This document shows positions 1-8,949 of a DNA stretch of 52,458 bases, in pieces (positions within the stretch are counted from its first letter, which is position 1; every line of letters begins with the position of its first letter). The notes under the pieces were generated by a model. The model worked only from the letters and a program-made list of their open reading frames with translations. It searched no databases and had not been told where the DNA came from. This DNA is from Pirellulales bacterium (lineage in GTDB: Bacteria; Planctomycetota; Planctomycetia; Pirellulales; JACPPG01): NCBI GenBank assembly GCA_036490175.1, contig DASXEJ010000268.1, forward strand, positions 1 through 52,458, written 5' to 3'. The position numbers and the translations under genes were made by a program.

Positions 1-265
1 CAGAGGACCAAAGCTGACCAAATCGTACTCACGCCCCGCATACGATGCAAGTTCGGTACTGCCAGGGCGGGCTGCACATGGACGTGGCAAGCAAAAGCAA
101 AATCCTTGCCGTTATGGACGTTTCTTGGCACTTCCGGCTGACGCTTGCCGTTTGACAGCAGTAGAATAGCCGACGCTGGCGGACAGTTCGTTTCGCGGGC
201 ACATTCCCACCACTCCGCATGCCGAGGCGCAACGCCCGGCGGCCTACCGCGCGCAGTTCTCTGTC

Positions 266-1471
266 ATGGCACTTGATCTGGTCGACACGCTAAGTCAGTT
301 GGTCGCGATTCCCAGCGTGAATCCCATGGGGCGCGCCGTTTCCGGTCCGGAGTATTTCGAGTACCGCGTAACCGACTGGCTGCAGCAATTGTTCGAGCGG
401 TGGTCGCTTCCATGGCAACGGCAGACAGTCGATACCAAGCGCGACAACATTATCGCGCGCTTCGACGGAGATCCTGCGCCGGCCGCTGGCGGAAAAGTCA
501 TTCTTTTCGAAGCCCACCAGGACACCGTGCCTGTCGACGGCATGACAATCGACCCTTGGCGGCCCACAGTCCGCGACGGCCGGCTTTACGGCCGCGGCTC
601 GTGTGACATCAAGGGGGGTATGACTGCCATGCTCGGCGCCCTGGCACGACTGATGAGCGATGCCCCACGCCGACGGCCGACTGTCATCATGGCCTGTACG
701 GTGAACGAAGAGCACGGTTACAGCGGCGCTTCGGCGCTAACCCGGCTGTGGACTTCGTCCAGCGCAGACTCGATCATCCCGCGCGTGCCCGATGCCGCGG
801 TGATTGCCGAGCCCACGAATCTGGACGTCGTCGTCGCGCACAAGGGAGCGGTGCGCTGGCGATGCCACACGCATGGCCGCGCGGCGCACAGCTCGCAACC
901 GCAGCTGGGCGACAACGCAATTTACAAAATGGCCCGCGTCGTGGCCGCGCTAGAAAGCTACGCCCGCGATGTGCCCGCCTCGCTCCCGGCGCACCCGCTG
1001 TGCGGGCGTGCCAGCCTGAGCGTGGGCGTAATCGGCGGCGGTCTGAGCGTAAACACCGTGCCGGCGCGGGCCACGATCGAAATCGATCGCCGCATCATCC
1101 CTGGCGAGGACGGCGAAGCGGCCTATCGGCAGGTGATCGATTACGTCGCGCATCGGACCGAGCTAGGAACATTTGTCGAGCACGAAAGACCGTACCTCGA
1201 AGGACGCTCTTTGAACGACGGACCCAACAAACAACTGGCCAGCCAGTTGGTCGCGGCCGCCCGCACCGTACATGGTCAGGCGGCCGAGATTGGCGTCCCC
1301 TTCGGCACGGATGCGGCCACGATCGCTGCGGCGGGCGTGCCGAGCGTGGTCTTCGGGCCTGGCTCGATCGCCCAGGCCCACACGGCCGACGAATGGCTGT
1401 CGCTGGACGAACTCTCGCAAGCCAGCGAGGTGCTGTATCGGTTCCTCTCAGAAACGATGAATGCAAAATGA
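266..1471 (+). CDS. M20-family metallopeptidase (ArgE/DapE/acetylornithine deacetylase-like)
   Basis: A 401-aa cytosolic zinc hydrolase that likely removes an acyl group or cleaves a small peptide-like amide. Metal-site motifs are in the expected order: EAHQDTVP with His84, GRGSCDIKGG with Asp114, the catalytic/bridging pair Glu148-Glu149 in NEEHG, IAEPT near residue 190, and a C-terminal QAHTADEW supplying the last His. A dimerisation (lid) domain sits between about 195 and 310. The length is normal for ArgE/DapE relatives. The exact substrate cannot be read from sequence; ArgE, DapE, succinyl-diaminopimelate and carboxypeptidase G2-like activities are all possible. The ATG start has no clear ribosome binding site. 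The gene stands alone, convergent with the small secreted protein that follows. No signal peptide is visible. Confidence 0.88.
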   Translation: MALDLVDTLSQLVAIPSVNPMGRAVSGPEYFEYRVTDWLQQLFERWSLPWQRQTVDTKRDNIIARFDGDPAPAAGGKVILFEAHQDTVPVDGMTIDPWRPTVRDGRLYGRGSCDIKGGMTAMLGALARLMSDAPRRRPTVIMACTVNEEHGYSGASALTRLWTSSSADSIIPRVPDAAVIAEPTNLDVVVAHKGAVRWRCHTHGRAAHSSQPQLGDNAIYKMARVVAALESYARDVPASLPAHPLCGRASLSVGVIGGGLSVNTVPARATIEIDRRIIPGEDGEAAYRQVIDYVAHRTELGTFVEHERPYLEGRSLNDGPNKQLASQLVAAARTVHGQAAEIGVPFGTDAATIAAAGVPSVVFGPGSIAQAHTADEWLSLDELSQASEVLYRFLSETMNAK

Positions 1472-1563
1472 TAAATGATGGCTGATCCAGTCAGCGGCTC
1501 GGCGGCCTGGGCCCTGTTCCGCCGAGCACCATTCATCGTCCCGCATTCATCGCTCTGCGTTTC

Positions 1564-1890
1564 CTAGAACTGATCCAGGATGAAGTGATGACCCCAATGA
1601 TATTTGCGGGTCATGGGGAATTCGTTGTGCCAGCGCTTGTTGTACACCGGCACCCGCATCTCTGGCGGATAGCGGTAGTACAGGCTCTCCGAGCTGCGGT
1701 AATAGTCCGCGCTCCAGAAGTTCTGCGGGTACCACACATACGGGTAGTGGTAGAAGCGGTCCCAATCCTGGGTGTTGTAGCTGCGGGCCCACTGCCGGCC
1801 GTACGCCTGCTCCTGGGCGTCGGCCGAGGTGGCCAGGGCGCAGCACAGTGCCAGCGCGCAGAGCACCGCTAGCAAACAGCGACGAATCAT
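1564..1890 (-). CDS. small secreted Tyr/Trp-rich planctomycete protein
   Basis: A 108-aa protein with a clear Sec signal peptide (MIRRCLLAVLCALALCC then ATSADAQ), giving a mature chain of about 80 residues. The mature part is packed with Tyr, Trp, His and Arg (for example YHYPYVWYPQNFW and YYRSSESLYYRYPPEM). Its function is unknown; similar short exported proteins recur in planctomycetes, from memory rather than a search. The start is placed at the second in-frame candidate because a GAGGGGGG ribosome binding site lies about 8 nt upstream of that ATG. It could be a cell-wall or matrix component (inference only). Confidence 0.8.
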   Translation of the reverse strand: MIRRCLLAVLCALALCCALATSADAQEQAYGRQWARSYNTQDWDRFYHYPYVWYPQNFWSADYYRSSESLYYRYPPEMRVPVYNKRWHNEFPMTRKYHWGHHFILDQF

Positions 1891-2321
1891 CGTGAATCCC
1901 CCCTCACCCACGACGAATGCCGGCTGGCTCGTAAGCGGAGCCTTTGTGTTGCCGGCACATGTGCCTGGGTTTGTATGAGTGACAATCGGCTGCCATTACA
2001 GGCCGCATTGAGGGAATATTCGCTAAAGCCGGTAAGGTCATCGATTTACAGCGAAGCCGGAAAAGCTCGGCAAACTTTGCGGGCGCGCAGGGCACTCGCA
2101 ACGTGACGTCGGTCGCGCCGGCGACACACTTTCACCGCACTGTCCGCAGCTGCGCACGCTTGTCCATCGCGGGCGATCACCCACTGTATTCGGATCGAAC
2201 GTGCACTTTGCCCAGCCTTATGAGAGGTCCAAGCTACCCGCCGCAAAGTGGCTTAGATAAAAGGCAGACTGTTGGACCCGCGGCGCAGGCATTGCCGGCG
2301 GCGCTGGCGAGGCGATGCTAT
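1891..2321. other. intergenic stretch, no gene seen
   Basis: About 430 bases between two leftward genes. Only low-quality open frames occur, and they overlap each other on opposite strands. It must hold the promoter of the small secreted protein, but no convincing -35/-10 pair or terminator hairpin was found. Confidence 0.5.
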
Positions 2322-3137
2322 TTACCGCCGTGCGGCCGATTCCGGGGCCGACTCTTCCTGGGGCATGCGCCCCTCGGCCAATTCCTGGTCCCATTCGTCC
2401 ATCAACGGCCAATCGACGGCACACGTGCCAAAGTCGGCCATATGCAAGTAACCCTCCAGCCGGGCGATCGTTTGATCGAGCTGAGCATTGTTCTTGCGGA
2501 AGATCGGGCCGTGGCTGGGCAACAGCCATTCGACGTCGCTCGCACGAATGCGTTTTAGCGACTGGAGGAATGCCGGAATGTCGCTGCCGTGATGCGCATC
2601 GATGGCCCCCACGCAGCCGTCGCGATAAATGTTGTCGCCGCTGAAGAGCAGATTTCCCAGCCGGAACGAAAGCTGGCTGTCGGTATGCCCCGGGGTATGC
2701 CAGACCTCAAGCTTGAGCTTGCCGACTGGGATAACATCGCCATCGTCAACGAGTGCGTCCAGCTTCACCGGCGGCATCTCGAGATGGATGTCCTGGGCGT
2801 CGATGCGGGCGAACGTCTTGATCGGGTCGCCCGTCGCCAACGCGTCCGCGGCCAAATGGTGGCCGGTGACGGTCGTTTTCAGCAACTGCTTGACCTTGGC
2901 CAGTCCCTGGATGTGATCCACGTCGGCGTGGGTAGCAATAACGGTTTTGCAGTTCGACAACGGGAAATCGAGCTGGCGGATGATTTCCACGATCTCGTCG
3001 ACCGTTTCGTCGAAACCGACATCGATCAGCAGCCACTCGCCCTCGTCGTAGACCAGATAAACGTTGCACCCCAGGCGCGCACCGGCCTGGTAGTTCATCT
3101 CGATGACATGGGGAAAAACGGGCTTCCGTTCTAACAT
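2322..3137 (-). CDS. MBL-fold metallo-hydrolase (glyoxalase II-like superfamily)
   Basis: A 271-aa metallo-beta-lactamase fold protein. The metal-binding landmarks are [10 protein letters not shown] near residue 77, HTPGHTDSQ near 150, [10 protein letters not shown] near 170 and PSHGPIF near 225. The first motif is an HxDxDH version of the usual HxHxDH, so the second His of the Zn1 site is replaced by Asp. That variant occurs in some uncharacterised MBL proteins, so loss of function should not be assumed. The start is taken at ATG 3137 because AAAGGAACC lies just upstream; an earlier in-frame start would add nine residues. It is the last gene of a leftward run that begins near 8248. The substrate is unknown. 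Confidence 0.85.
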   Translation of the reverse strand: MLERKPVFPHVIEMNYQAGARLGCNVYLVYDEGEWLLIDVGFDETVDEIVEIIRQLDFPLSNCKTVIATHADVDHIQGLAKVKQLLKTTVTGHHLAADALATGDPIKTFARIDAQDIHLEMPPVKLDALVDDGDVIPVGKLKLEVWHTPGHTDSQLSFRLGNLLFSGDNIYRDGCVGAIDAHHGSDIPAFLQSLKRIRASDVEWLLPSHGPIFRKNNAQLDQTIARLEGYLHMADFGTCAVDWPLMDEWDQELAEGRMPQEESAPESAARR

Positions 3138-3310
3138 CGCTTGGTTCCTTTGGTCGCCAGGCACAGCCGGCAGGTAGGCCTAAGGCAATCGCACCCGATT
3201 TTAGCAAGCTGGCCGAAAAGCTCCAGGACACTCGCCGTGCGGCCCGCAGTAGTGCGCGGGAATTCCACGGGAAATGTCATGCGGCCGGCCCGCTTTTGTG
3301 CCGAATTCGC

Positions 3311-4249
3311 TCAACCGCCGTTGATGATCGCGGCCAGCCCCTCGCGATAAGAGGGATAGGCCAGCTGCACGCGCAACTCGCGAACCAGCCGGGCATTGCT
3401 GACCCGTTTGTCGCTTGTGGCCCGTACTGCCGAGGGAAGCGTCGCGTCCGGAGACAGGAAGCGGGGCTTTGGCGCGTCGAGTAACCGCGCTAGCTCGGCA
3501 TAGTACTCGCGGCGGTTGATGGGGCAGCCGTCCGAAACCAGGTAGTAACGGTGTCCATGTAGGGCTTGCTCAGCGGCGAGGACGACGCTGGCCGCATCGT
3601 CGACGTGAATCAGATTGAGCCACCCCTTTGCCGGCGCGGCGATCGTCCGGCCCGCCTCGAGCGCGTCCCGGCTGGGAATCCGACCAGGACCGTAAATACC
3701 TGCCATTCGCAGAATGATCGAATCGGCACCGCGTGGATGCGCGAGCAATGCCTCCTCAGCAGCCAGGCATGCCTTGCCCCCCGTACGATCCGGAAAGCAC
3801 GGTGTATGCTCGTCGATCCACTCGCCCCCCCGGTCGCCGTAGACGCCCGTCGAACTTACATAGATCACCCGTCCGGTGCCTGACGGCAGTGCATTCAAGA
3901 CATTGACCAGCCCACGCAGGTAGACCTCTTCGATGCCGCGGGATTGCGTGCGATCGTAGCCGACAGCGTACAGTACTGTGGCCGCCGCGGGCACGCTCGT
4001 TAGCGTTTCCAATCGCATGACGTCGGCCACGATCGGCCGAATGCCGGCCTGCGCGAATTCCTCCCCATGCTTGCGCGAACGTGTGATCGCGTAGACCTCG
4101 TGACTCGCCGCTCGCCACCGCTCGGCGACACGCCGCCCTAAATAGCCACAGCCTACGACCAGCTTCGGTCCCGCGTGGGCGCGCGGCGGTAGCGGCCGCA
4201 ACGTATCCCGATGCTGTTCTTGGTGGTTGTCAGCCATAATCTTCTTCAA
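3311..4249 (-). CDS. NAD(P)-dependent epimerase / SDR-family oxidoreductase (YeeZ-like)
   Basis: A Rossmann-fold protein of 308-312 aa. The nucleotide-binding motif GCGYLGRRVAERW is near residue 33, and an extended-SDR signature VSSTGVYGDRGG lies around 130; the usual SDR Lys of YxxxK is not obvious, as in YeeZ/YbjT-like proteins. It probably acts on a nucleotide-linked sugar or is a regulatory NAD(P)-binding protein. The first possible start is a TTG at 4249 that overlaps the ruvX stop (TTGA), which implies translational coupling; an ATG at 4237 is the alternative. Upstream neighbours make GDP-mannose and UDP-sugars, so a sugar role is plausible but inferred. Confidence 0.8.
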   Translation of the reverse strand: MKKIMADNHQEQHRDTLRPLPPRAHAGPKLVVGCGYLGRRVAERWRAASHEVYAITRSRKHGEEFAQAGIRPIVADVMRLETLTSVPAAATVLYAVGYDRTQSRGIEEVYLRGLVNVLNALPSGTGRVIYVSSTGVYGDRGGEWIDEHTPCFPDRTGGKACLAAEEALLAHPRGADSIILRMAGIYGPGRIPSRDALEAGRTIAAPAKGWLNLIHVDDAASVVLAAEQALHGHRYYLVSDGCPINRREYYAELARLLDAPKPRFLSPDATLPSAVRATSDKRVSNARLVRELRVQLAYPSYREGLAAIINGG

Positions 4250-4722
4250 TCATCCAATCCAGTTGGCGTCGTTGTTGCGCCGCCAGATTCGAGATAGCCT
4301 GCAAGCAGAATCTGCGCGGCAAGTTTGTCGAGCCGTGCCTTGCGCTGTTTCTTTGTCATTTCGGCCGCGCCCAAGAACTGTTGGGCTTCGGCGGTGGTAA
4401 AGCGCTCGTCAAAAAACTCAACGGGCAAGCCCGTGATCTCCGAGAGCCACTGGCCAAATTTCCTCGCCTCGCGCGATTTCTGACTTTCGCGCCCGTCGAC
4501 GTGTATCGGCAACCCTACCACGACAAGCGTAACACGCTCTTCGGTTAGCAGTCGACGCAGATACTCTGCATCGGCCTGCGGACTGCGCCGGGTGTAGTTA
4601 TCGAAGGGACTGGCCAGCGTCCGCCGGGCATCGGAAATCGCAATCCCTAGGCGCACAGTACCGTAATCGATGCCGGCAACGCGGCCCGGCACGGCGTCGG
4701 ATGATGGTCTGGTTGCTGTCAC
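4246..4722 (-). CDS. ruvX: Holliday junction resolvase RuvX/YqgF-like, pre-16S rRNA nuclease
   Basis: A 158-aa RNase H-like nuclease of the YqgF family, known to process the 5' end of 16S rRNA and proposed as a resolvase. Recognisable elements are the first strand VAGIDYGTVRLGIAISD with its catalytic Asp, VVVGLPIHVDGRES near residue 80, FFDERFTTAEAQ near 115 (acidic residue) and a final conserved Asp in KARLDKLAAQ. The start codon is GTG at 4722. Length and motifs are typical. Its stop overlaps the next gene by a few bases, so the two are likely co-translated; manC lies 47 nt upstream. Confidence 0.93.
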   Translation of the reverse strand: MTATRPSSDAVPGRVAGIDYGTVRLGIAISDARRTLASPFDNYTRRSPQADAEYLRRLLTEERVTLVVVGLPIHVDGRESQKSREARKFGQWLSEITGLPVEFFDERFTTAEAQQFLGAAEMTKKQRKARLDKLAAQILLAGYLESGGATTTPTGLDD

Positions 4723-4769
4723 AGAAATGGAGAGTTAGATAGCTGCGCGATCGTAGCGGCACAGCCCAA

Positions 4770-5876
4770 TTATAGGTGTACGTTCCAGCCGCGTTGGGCC
4801 AATTCCTTGACCACCTGGCGCAGGGATTCCTCATCGCGGCGGTTGGCCACCAATGTGGCGTCGGGTGTGTGAACGATGATCAAATCCTCGACCCCCACGG
4901 TCACGATCAAGTGGTCGTTAGGACCGCCGCCATAGACGATCGACCCCTTGGTATTCAGGCCCAGATGCCGGCCGACGACCGTGTTGCCCTGTGGATCCTG
5001 GCCGCGCTGGCGCGACAGGGCTTGCCAACTCCCCAAGTCGTCCCAATCAAACGGAGCTTCGATCAACACCACATCGTCAGCGTGCTCCATAACGGCGAAG
5101 TCGATGGAAATCCCTCGAATCGCCGCAAAGTCGCGCGCGAAGATTTCCGTGAACTTCGGCGTGCCAAAAGCCGCTGCGATCGTCCGCAAGTGCGCCATCA
5201 TCTCGGGCTGATGCTGCGCGAGCGCATCGACAATGGTCGCCGCGCGCCACACGAAAATGCCCGAGTTCCAATAGAAGTTACCCGAATCGACATATTGCCG
5301 AGCCACGTCGGCCTGAGGCTTCTCGCGAAAGCGCGACACACGATAGGCGGAACAAGGAGCGTTCTTTGCCGCGGCACTCGGTCCCATGTCCAACGGCGCG
5401 CCGCGCTCGAGATATCCAAAACTTTCGGCGGGATACGAAGGACGAATGCCAAACGTCACCAGCCGGTTGGGCGCATTTTCGACGAGCGCAACCGCTTGCC
5501 TGACCGCATTCTGAAACGCCGCCGCGTCGCGGATCACATGATCGGCCGGCAACACCAGCATCGTGCCCTGGGGATCGTGCTGCGCTATGAGCAGGGCCGC
5601 CAGCCCGATGCACGGCGCCGTGTCGCGCTTGCAGGGTTCGGCCAGCACCGCCGCTGAGGGCAATTCTGGCAACTGCTCGCGCACCGCGTCGGCCAGTACC
5701 GCCGAGGTCGCAATCAAGCGCCGTTCGGGCGGCACCAGATCTCCCAGCCGATCGAGCGTCGCCTGCAACAACGACCGATCACCCAGTAGCTTTAACATCT
5801 GTTTCGGCGTTGCTTCACGGCTAACGGGCCAAAACCGTGTACCAGACCCACCAGCCATTACCAGGGCGTGCAACAT
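4770..5876 (-). CDS. manC: mannose-1-phosphate guanylyltransferase
   Basis: A 368-aa nucleotidyltransferase that makes GDP-mannose from GTP and mannose-1-phosphate, feeding glycan and lipid glycosylation in the cytosol. The N-terminal pyrophosphorylase signature MAGGSGTRFWPVSRE is at residues 8-22 with the metal/phosphate-binding Lys in TPKQML. Other family motifs are LPADHVIRD near 103, ESFGYLERG near 150, FREKP near 185, WNSGIFVW near 200 and the DDLGSW motif near 283. It lacks the C-terminal isomerase domain of bifunctional ManC/AlgA, so it is the short form. ATG start at 5876. It follows the UDP-sugar pyrophosphorylase by 83 nt, pointing to a nucleotide-sugar operon. Confidence 0.93.
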   Translation of the reverse strand: MLHALVMAGGSGTRFWPVSREATPKQMLKLLGDRSLLQATLDRLGDLVPPERRLIATSAVLADAVREQLPELPSAAVLAEPCKRDTAPCIGLAALLIAQHDPQGTMLVLPADHVIRDAAAFQNAVRQAVALVENAPNRLVTFGIRPSYPAESFGYLERGAPLDMGPSAAAKNAPCSAYRVSRFREKPQADVARQYVDSGNFYWNSGIFVWRAATIVDALAQHQPEMMAHLRTIAAAFGTPKFTEIFARDFAAIRGISIDFAVMEHADDVVLIEAPFDWDDLGSWQALSRQRGQDPQGNTVVGRHLGLNTKGSIVYGGGPNDHLIVTVGVEDLIIVHTPDATLVANRRDEESLRQVVKELAQRGWNVHL

Positions 5877-5959
5877 CGAGCTGTCTCACTGAGGAATTAA
5901 AAACCGCCCACGACATCCAAAGTCGCAGTTCAAATTCACGGGCACATCCATGGTCGCAA

Positions 5960-7378
5960 TCACTGAAAATAACGGTCCGCCGTGATGGTCAATCCGGGTT
6001 TGACCTTCTCTACCGCTTCGACCGCGTCGAGGGCAAACAGCGGACTGATCTCGATCTTAACGCCATCAGCGACCGTCGCCCCCGCGTCGCACAACCACTG
6101 GCGGTGCAGCTTCATCATCTGCGCTCGCACAGTTTCCGGTGAATCGCGATCCGCGCCGGGACCGTTCTTCAGCGGCGCGAACACAGCCTGCTCGTCCACC
6201 TCGACGACCAACGACTGCTCGGCCGCCGGTAGCAGGTCGAAAATGAACTGCTCGAACTTGATCGCGTTCGGCTTGTCGGGCTCCACCGACCGGCCGCCTT
6301 CGTCGACATACGGCACTTTCTTGTGGGCAAAATGGAACGGCAACTGGCCGCCGCCGGTGCTCATTCGCGCGAGAAACGCCACGTCGAACATATGCACCGC
6401 GATATTGCCGGCCCACAACTTGAGCGAGCCGTCGGGCTGGCGGAGTTCGGCCACTTCGTCTGGCAGATCGCTGTATTCGATGATCTGCACCTTGCCATCG
6501 ACCGTCGCCACATTCCCGACACGATCAAGCGGTTGTTGCTTGGCTACTACTTGTGTCGAGACCTCGGCTTTGGCCTCCAGATGGTGGCCGATCAACAGCG
6601 GGTCGCAGACGACGACTAGTGGATTGTCGACCTGATAATAAAAGAGTTGCTCCAGCCCGCGGCGATGCATGTCGGCCAGCAGGCCTCCACGGTCAAGTGC
6701 CCGCAACATACCACCATGCCCATCGGGGCTTTCAAAGAGACTCCCGCGCTCGGCCAGCAGCAATCGCCCGGTTTGTGCGTCGACTGCCGGCATCGAACCC
6801 TGGCAAAATACCACGACATCTTTTTGCGGCATCCCAAAACGGTTGTGCTTTTCGAGGGCCGCGATCGTTTCCTCGTGGGTCGCCGGACTGGTCATTACGT
6901 ACAACGGAACGTCGACGCCGAAGCGGTGCCGGATAGCTTGCACTTTTTCGAAATGAATCTGAAAGAGCGAGGCTTGCGACAAGGGTCCGATCGGGTACAG
7001 CCCCTTGGGGTGATCGAAGCCCAGCCGGGTCCCCTGCCCTCCCGCCACGAGCACGACGCCAATTTTTCCTGCGCGCAGGGCCGCCTTGCCGCGCTCGATG
7101 GCGCGCGTCGTTTCGGGCCCCGGCGTCTGGTCGGCCAGTCGAATGGCCGGCGGCGGCTCGGCCCGCCGGGCCCGGTCGGAGTGATCCTGCGAGGCTGGCC
7201 GCGCCGCGCTGCGGGCCTGCGCGACGAGTTCGGCGATTTGTGCAAAATCGATTCCGTCGATCTGCCGCACGAGTTCGGCGCGTTCTGCTTGATTCAGGTC
7301 GTCCCAAAAGCGCAGCAAGTGCCCCTGTCCGATAGGACGCAGCCGCGCGAGCAGTTCCTCTTTGCCAGGTGTGTTCAT
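5960..7378 (-). CDS. UTP-dependent sugar-1-phosphate uridylyltransferase (eukaryote-like UDPGP/UAP1 family)
   Basis: A 472-aa member of the UDPGP family, to which eukaryotic UDP-GlcNAc pyrophosphorylase (UAP1/AGX) belongs, rather than the bacterial GalU or GlmU type. Evidence: LVAGGQGTRLGFDHPKG around residue 112, VMTSPATHEET near 165, NPLVVVCDP near 260 with the substrate-binding Asn/Asp region, IIEYSDLPDE near 300, NIAVHMFD near 330 and FEQFIFDLLP near 370. It likely forms UDP-GlcNAc or UDP-GalNAc (or UDP-Glc) in the cytosol; which sugar is used cannot be told. ATG start. It sits 83 nt upstream of manC in a leftward cluster. Confidence 0.88.
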   Translation of the reverse strand: MNTPGKEELLARLRPIGQGHLLRFWDDLNQAERAELVRQIDGIDFAQIAELVAQARSAARPASQDHSDRARRAEPPPAIRLADQTPGPETTRAIERGKAALRAGKIGVVLVAGGQGTRLGFDHPKGLYPIGPLSQASLFQIHFEKVQAIRHRFGVDVPLYVMTSPATHEETIAALEKHNRFGMPQKDVVVFCQGSMPAVDAQTGRLLLAERGSLFESPDGHGGMLRALDRGGLLADMHRRGLEQLFYYQVDNPLVVVCDPLLIGHHLEAKAEVSTQVVAKQQPLDRVGNVATVDGKVQIIEYSDLPDEVAELRQPDGSLKLWAGNIAVHMFDVAFLARMSTGGGQLPFHFAHKKVPYVDEGGRSVEPDKPNAIKFEQFIFDLLPAAEQSLVVEVDEQAVFAPLKNGPGADRDSPETVRAQMMKLHRQWLCDAGATVADGVKIEISPLFALDAVEAVEKVKPGLTITADRYFQ

Positions 7379-7438
7379 TCGTGCTTCGTCAGCAAGATCG
7401 CAATTTTTTCATTGAAACTGGGTGATCGACGCCCGACA

Positions 7439-8248
7439 CTAAGTCAACGGAATACGTAGTCCATCGTAGGCTAGCTGCATGCCAGACGGCAAAAGGGCAT
7501 TCGTGGCCTCGTGCTCCAAGTCGTGAGAGAGGTGCGTGAAGTAGGTTTGCTTCGGTTGCAGTCGTTGTGCCACGGCCACGGCCTCGTCAAAGCCAAAATG
7601 GGTGGCATGCGGCTTCGGGCGCAGGCAGTCCAGGATCAAAACGTCGAGCCCCGCGAGCAACGGCCAGCTGGCTTCGGGGATTTTGTTCGTGTCGGTGCAG
7701 TAGGCCACATTGCCGAAGCGGAAGCCCAGCACCTCGAATCGGCCGTGCAATAGGCGAATCGGCACCACTCGTACACCCAGCAGATCAAAAGGCTCGGTCG
7801 TAATGCGACGGATTTCGAGCAGCGGAATGCCGCCGGGGTGCGGGGCTCCTTCGGCCGCAAACGCGTAGTCGAAGGATTTGCGGATCCGCGATTCGACCGC
7901 TTCTTCGCAATACAGCGGCAGTCTGTGCCCCAAGTAATAGGGAAACAGCCGCACGTCATCCAGCCCAAACAGGTGATCCGCATGCTCGTGCGTATAGAGC
8001 ACCGAGTGGACCAGACCGAGTCCTTCGCGCAACAGCTGAGTCCGTAGGTCCGTCGGCGTATCGACAAGCAATATCCCTTCGGGCAATCCGAGCGCCAGGC
8101 CGCAACGCGTGCGTTTGTTTCTCGGATCCGAACTGCGACAGGTATCGCAGCCGCATCCGACAACCGGCACACCCACGGACGTACCGGTACCCAGAAAGAC
8201 CAACTCGCCAGAAATATCAGTCGTTGTCGGAATGTGTGCGACGGGCAT
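7439..8248 (-). CDS. MBL-fold hydrolase, PhnP-like (cyclic-phosphate phosphodiesterase family)
   Basis: A 269-aa metallo-beta-lactamase fold protein. GTGTSVGVPVVGCGCDTC near residue 20 is the PhnP-type N-terminus with Cys residues that can bind a structural metal. YTHEHADHLFGLDD near 87 is the canonical HxHxDH motif, and a late conserved His is in TYFTHLSHDLEH near 240. PhnP relatives hydrolyse cyclic phosphodiesters such as phosphoribosyl cyclic phosphate or 2',3'-cyclic nucleotides, but no phosphonate lyase genes are nearby, so the substrate remains open. It is the first gene of the leftward cluster, 60 nt upstream of the UDP-sugar pyrophosphorylase. ATG start. Confidence 0.88.
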   Translation of the reverse strand: MPVAHIPTTTDISGELVFLGTGTSVGVPVVGCGCDTCRSSDPRNKRTRCGLALGLPEGILLVDTPTDLRTQLLREGLGLVHSVLYTHEHADHLFGLDDVRLFPYYLGHRLPLYCEEAVESRIRKSFDYAFAAEGAPHPGGIPLLEIRRITTEPFDLLGVRVVPIRLLHGRFEVLGFRFGNVAYCTDTNKIPEASWPLLAGLDVLILDCLRPKPHATHFGFDEAVAVAQRLQPKQTYFTHLSHDLEHEATNALLPSGMQLAYDGLRIPLT

Positions 8249-8438
8249 GGGCGGATTCTACGAGACTTGGGGGAACCTCGGCAAATGGTATCGGCCACAG
8301 GACGGATAAGGCGACCTCACGGATTTTTTCGCGCGGCCGATTCAGGGGCAGCCCGGAATGTGATACGCTGACGGCACCGGCATGAAGAAAAATGCCAAAA
8401 ACTTCAGGCATGTTGAACCAGGATCTGAGGAAATTGCC

Positions 8439-8801
8439 ATGACAGTCGAAGTTCGTGAAGAGTCGGCCGCCAAAGCTCTCGTCGTGCGCATCAGCGGAAA
8501 GCTCAGCAAGGCCGATTACGAAAAATTCGTGCCCGAAGTCGAGCGACTGATCAAGGCGAACGGCAAGATCCGCATTCTACTCGAATTGCACGATTTCCAC
8601 GGTTGGGACGTCTCGGCCTTGTGGGAAGACATCAAGTTCGATGTAAAGCATTTCCGCGACATCGAACGATTGGCAATTGTCGGCGAGACGAAATGGGAAC
8701 AAGGAATGGCGGCATTCTGTAAGCCGTTCACCTCGGCCACGATCATGTATTTCGATCACACCAAGATCGCAGACGCCAAGGCCTGGCTCGAATCCGCATA
8801 A
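8439..8801 (+). CDS. SpoIIAA-like STAS-fold protein
   Basis: A 120-aa protein resembling the SpoIIAA-like (DUF3478) family: short, soluble, with the pattern KLSKADYEKFVPEVERLI, then ILLELHDFHGWD, DIKFDVKHFRDIERLAIVG and a Tyr-Phe near the end. These are thought to be STAS-like or CRAL-TRIO-like lipid/regulator folds; no enzyme activity is known. The start is taken at ATG 8439 because TGAGGAA lies 6-7 nt before it; an upstream in-frame start at 8382 lacks support. It is divergent from the PhnP-like gene and convergent with the gamma-glutamyltransferase. Confidence 0.85.
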   Translation: MTVEVREESAAKALVVRISGKLSKADYEKFVPEVERLIKANGKIRILLELHDFHGWDVSALWEDIKFDVKHFRDIERLAIVGETKWEQGMAAFCKPFTSATIMYFDHTKIADAKAWLESA

Positions 8802-8849
8802 CGATCAGCCGAATCCACATGCGCGAGGATGTGGCCGGTAGTCGGGTGC

Positions 8850-8876
8850 CATGCCCACGCGTCGAGCGTGGGCATG
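8850..8876. repeat. perfect palindrome between convergent genes (REP-like)
   Basis: An 11-bp perfect inverted repeat (CATGCCCACGC, 5-nt GTCGA spacer, GCGTGGGCATG) in the 148-base gap between two convergent genes. The same style of palindrome recurs in planctomycete intergenic DNA, from memory. It could act as a bidirectional transcription stop for the SpoIIAA-like gene and the gamma-glutamyltransferase, but no T-run follows. Confidence 0.7.
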
Positions 8877-8949
8877 CAAAGTGCGCTCAGTCGTACACCA
8901 TACCTACGTAGCGACCGCTCCCACGGCGCGACAAAGTCGGAACCAACCT

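Noticed and set aside
29-232. 67-aa leftward open frame at the left edge
   Set aside because: No motif, no ribosome binding site and low-complexity Arg/Cys content; likely chance.
4776-5657. 293-aa rightward frame opposite manC
   Set aside because: Antisense to a certain gene; composition (His/Arg/Gln-rich) is typical of a shadow of GC-rich coding DNA.
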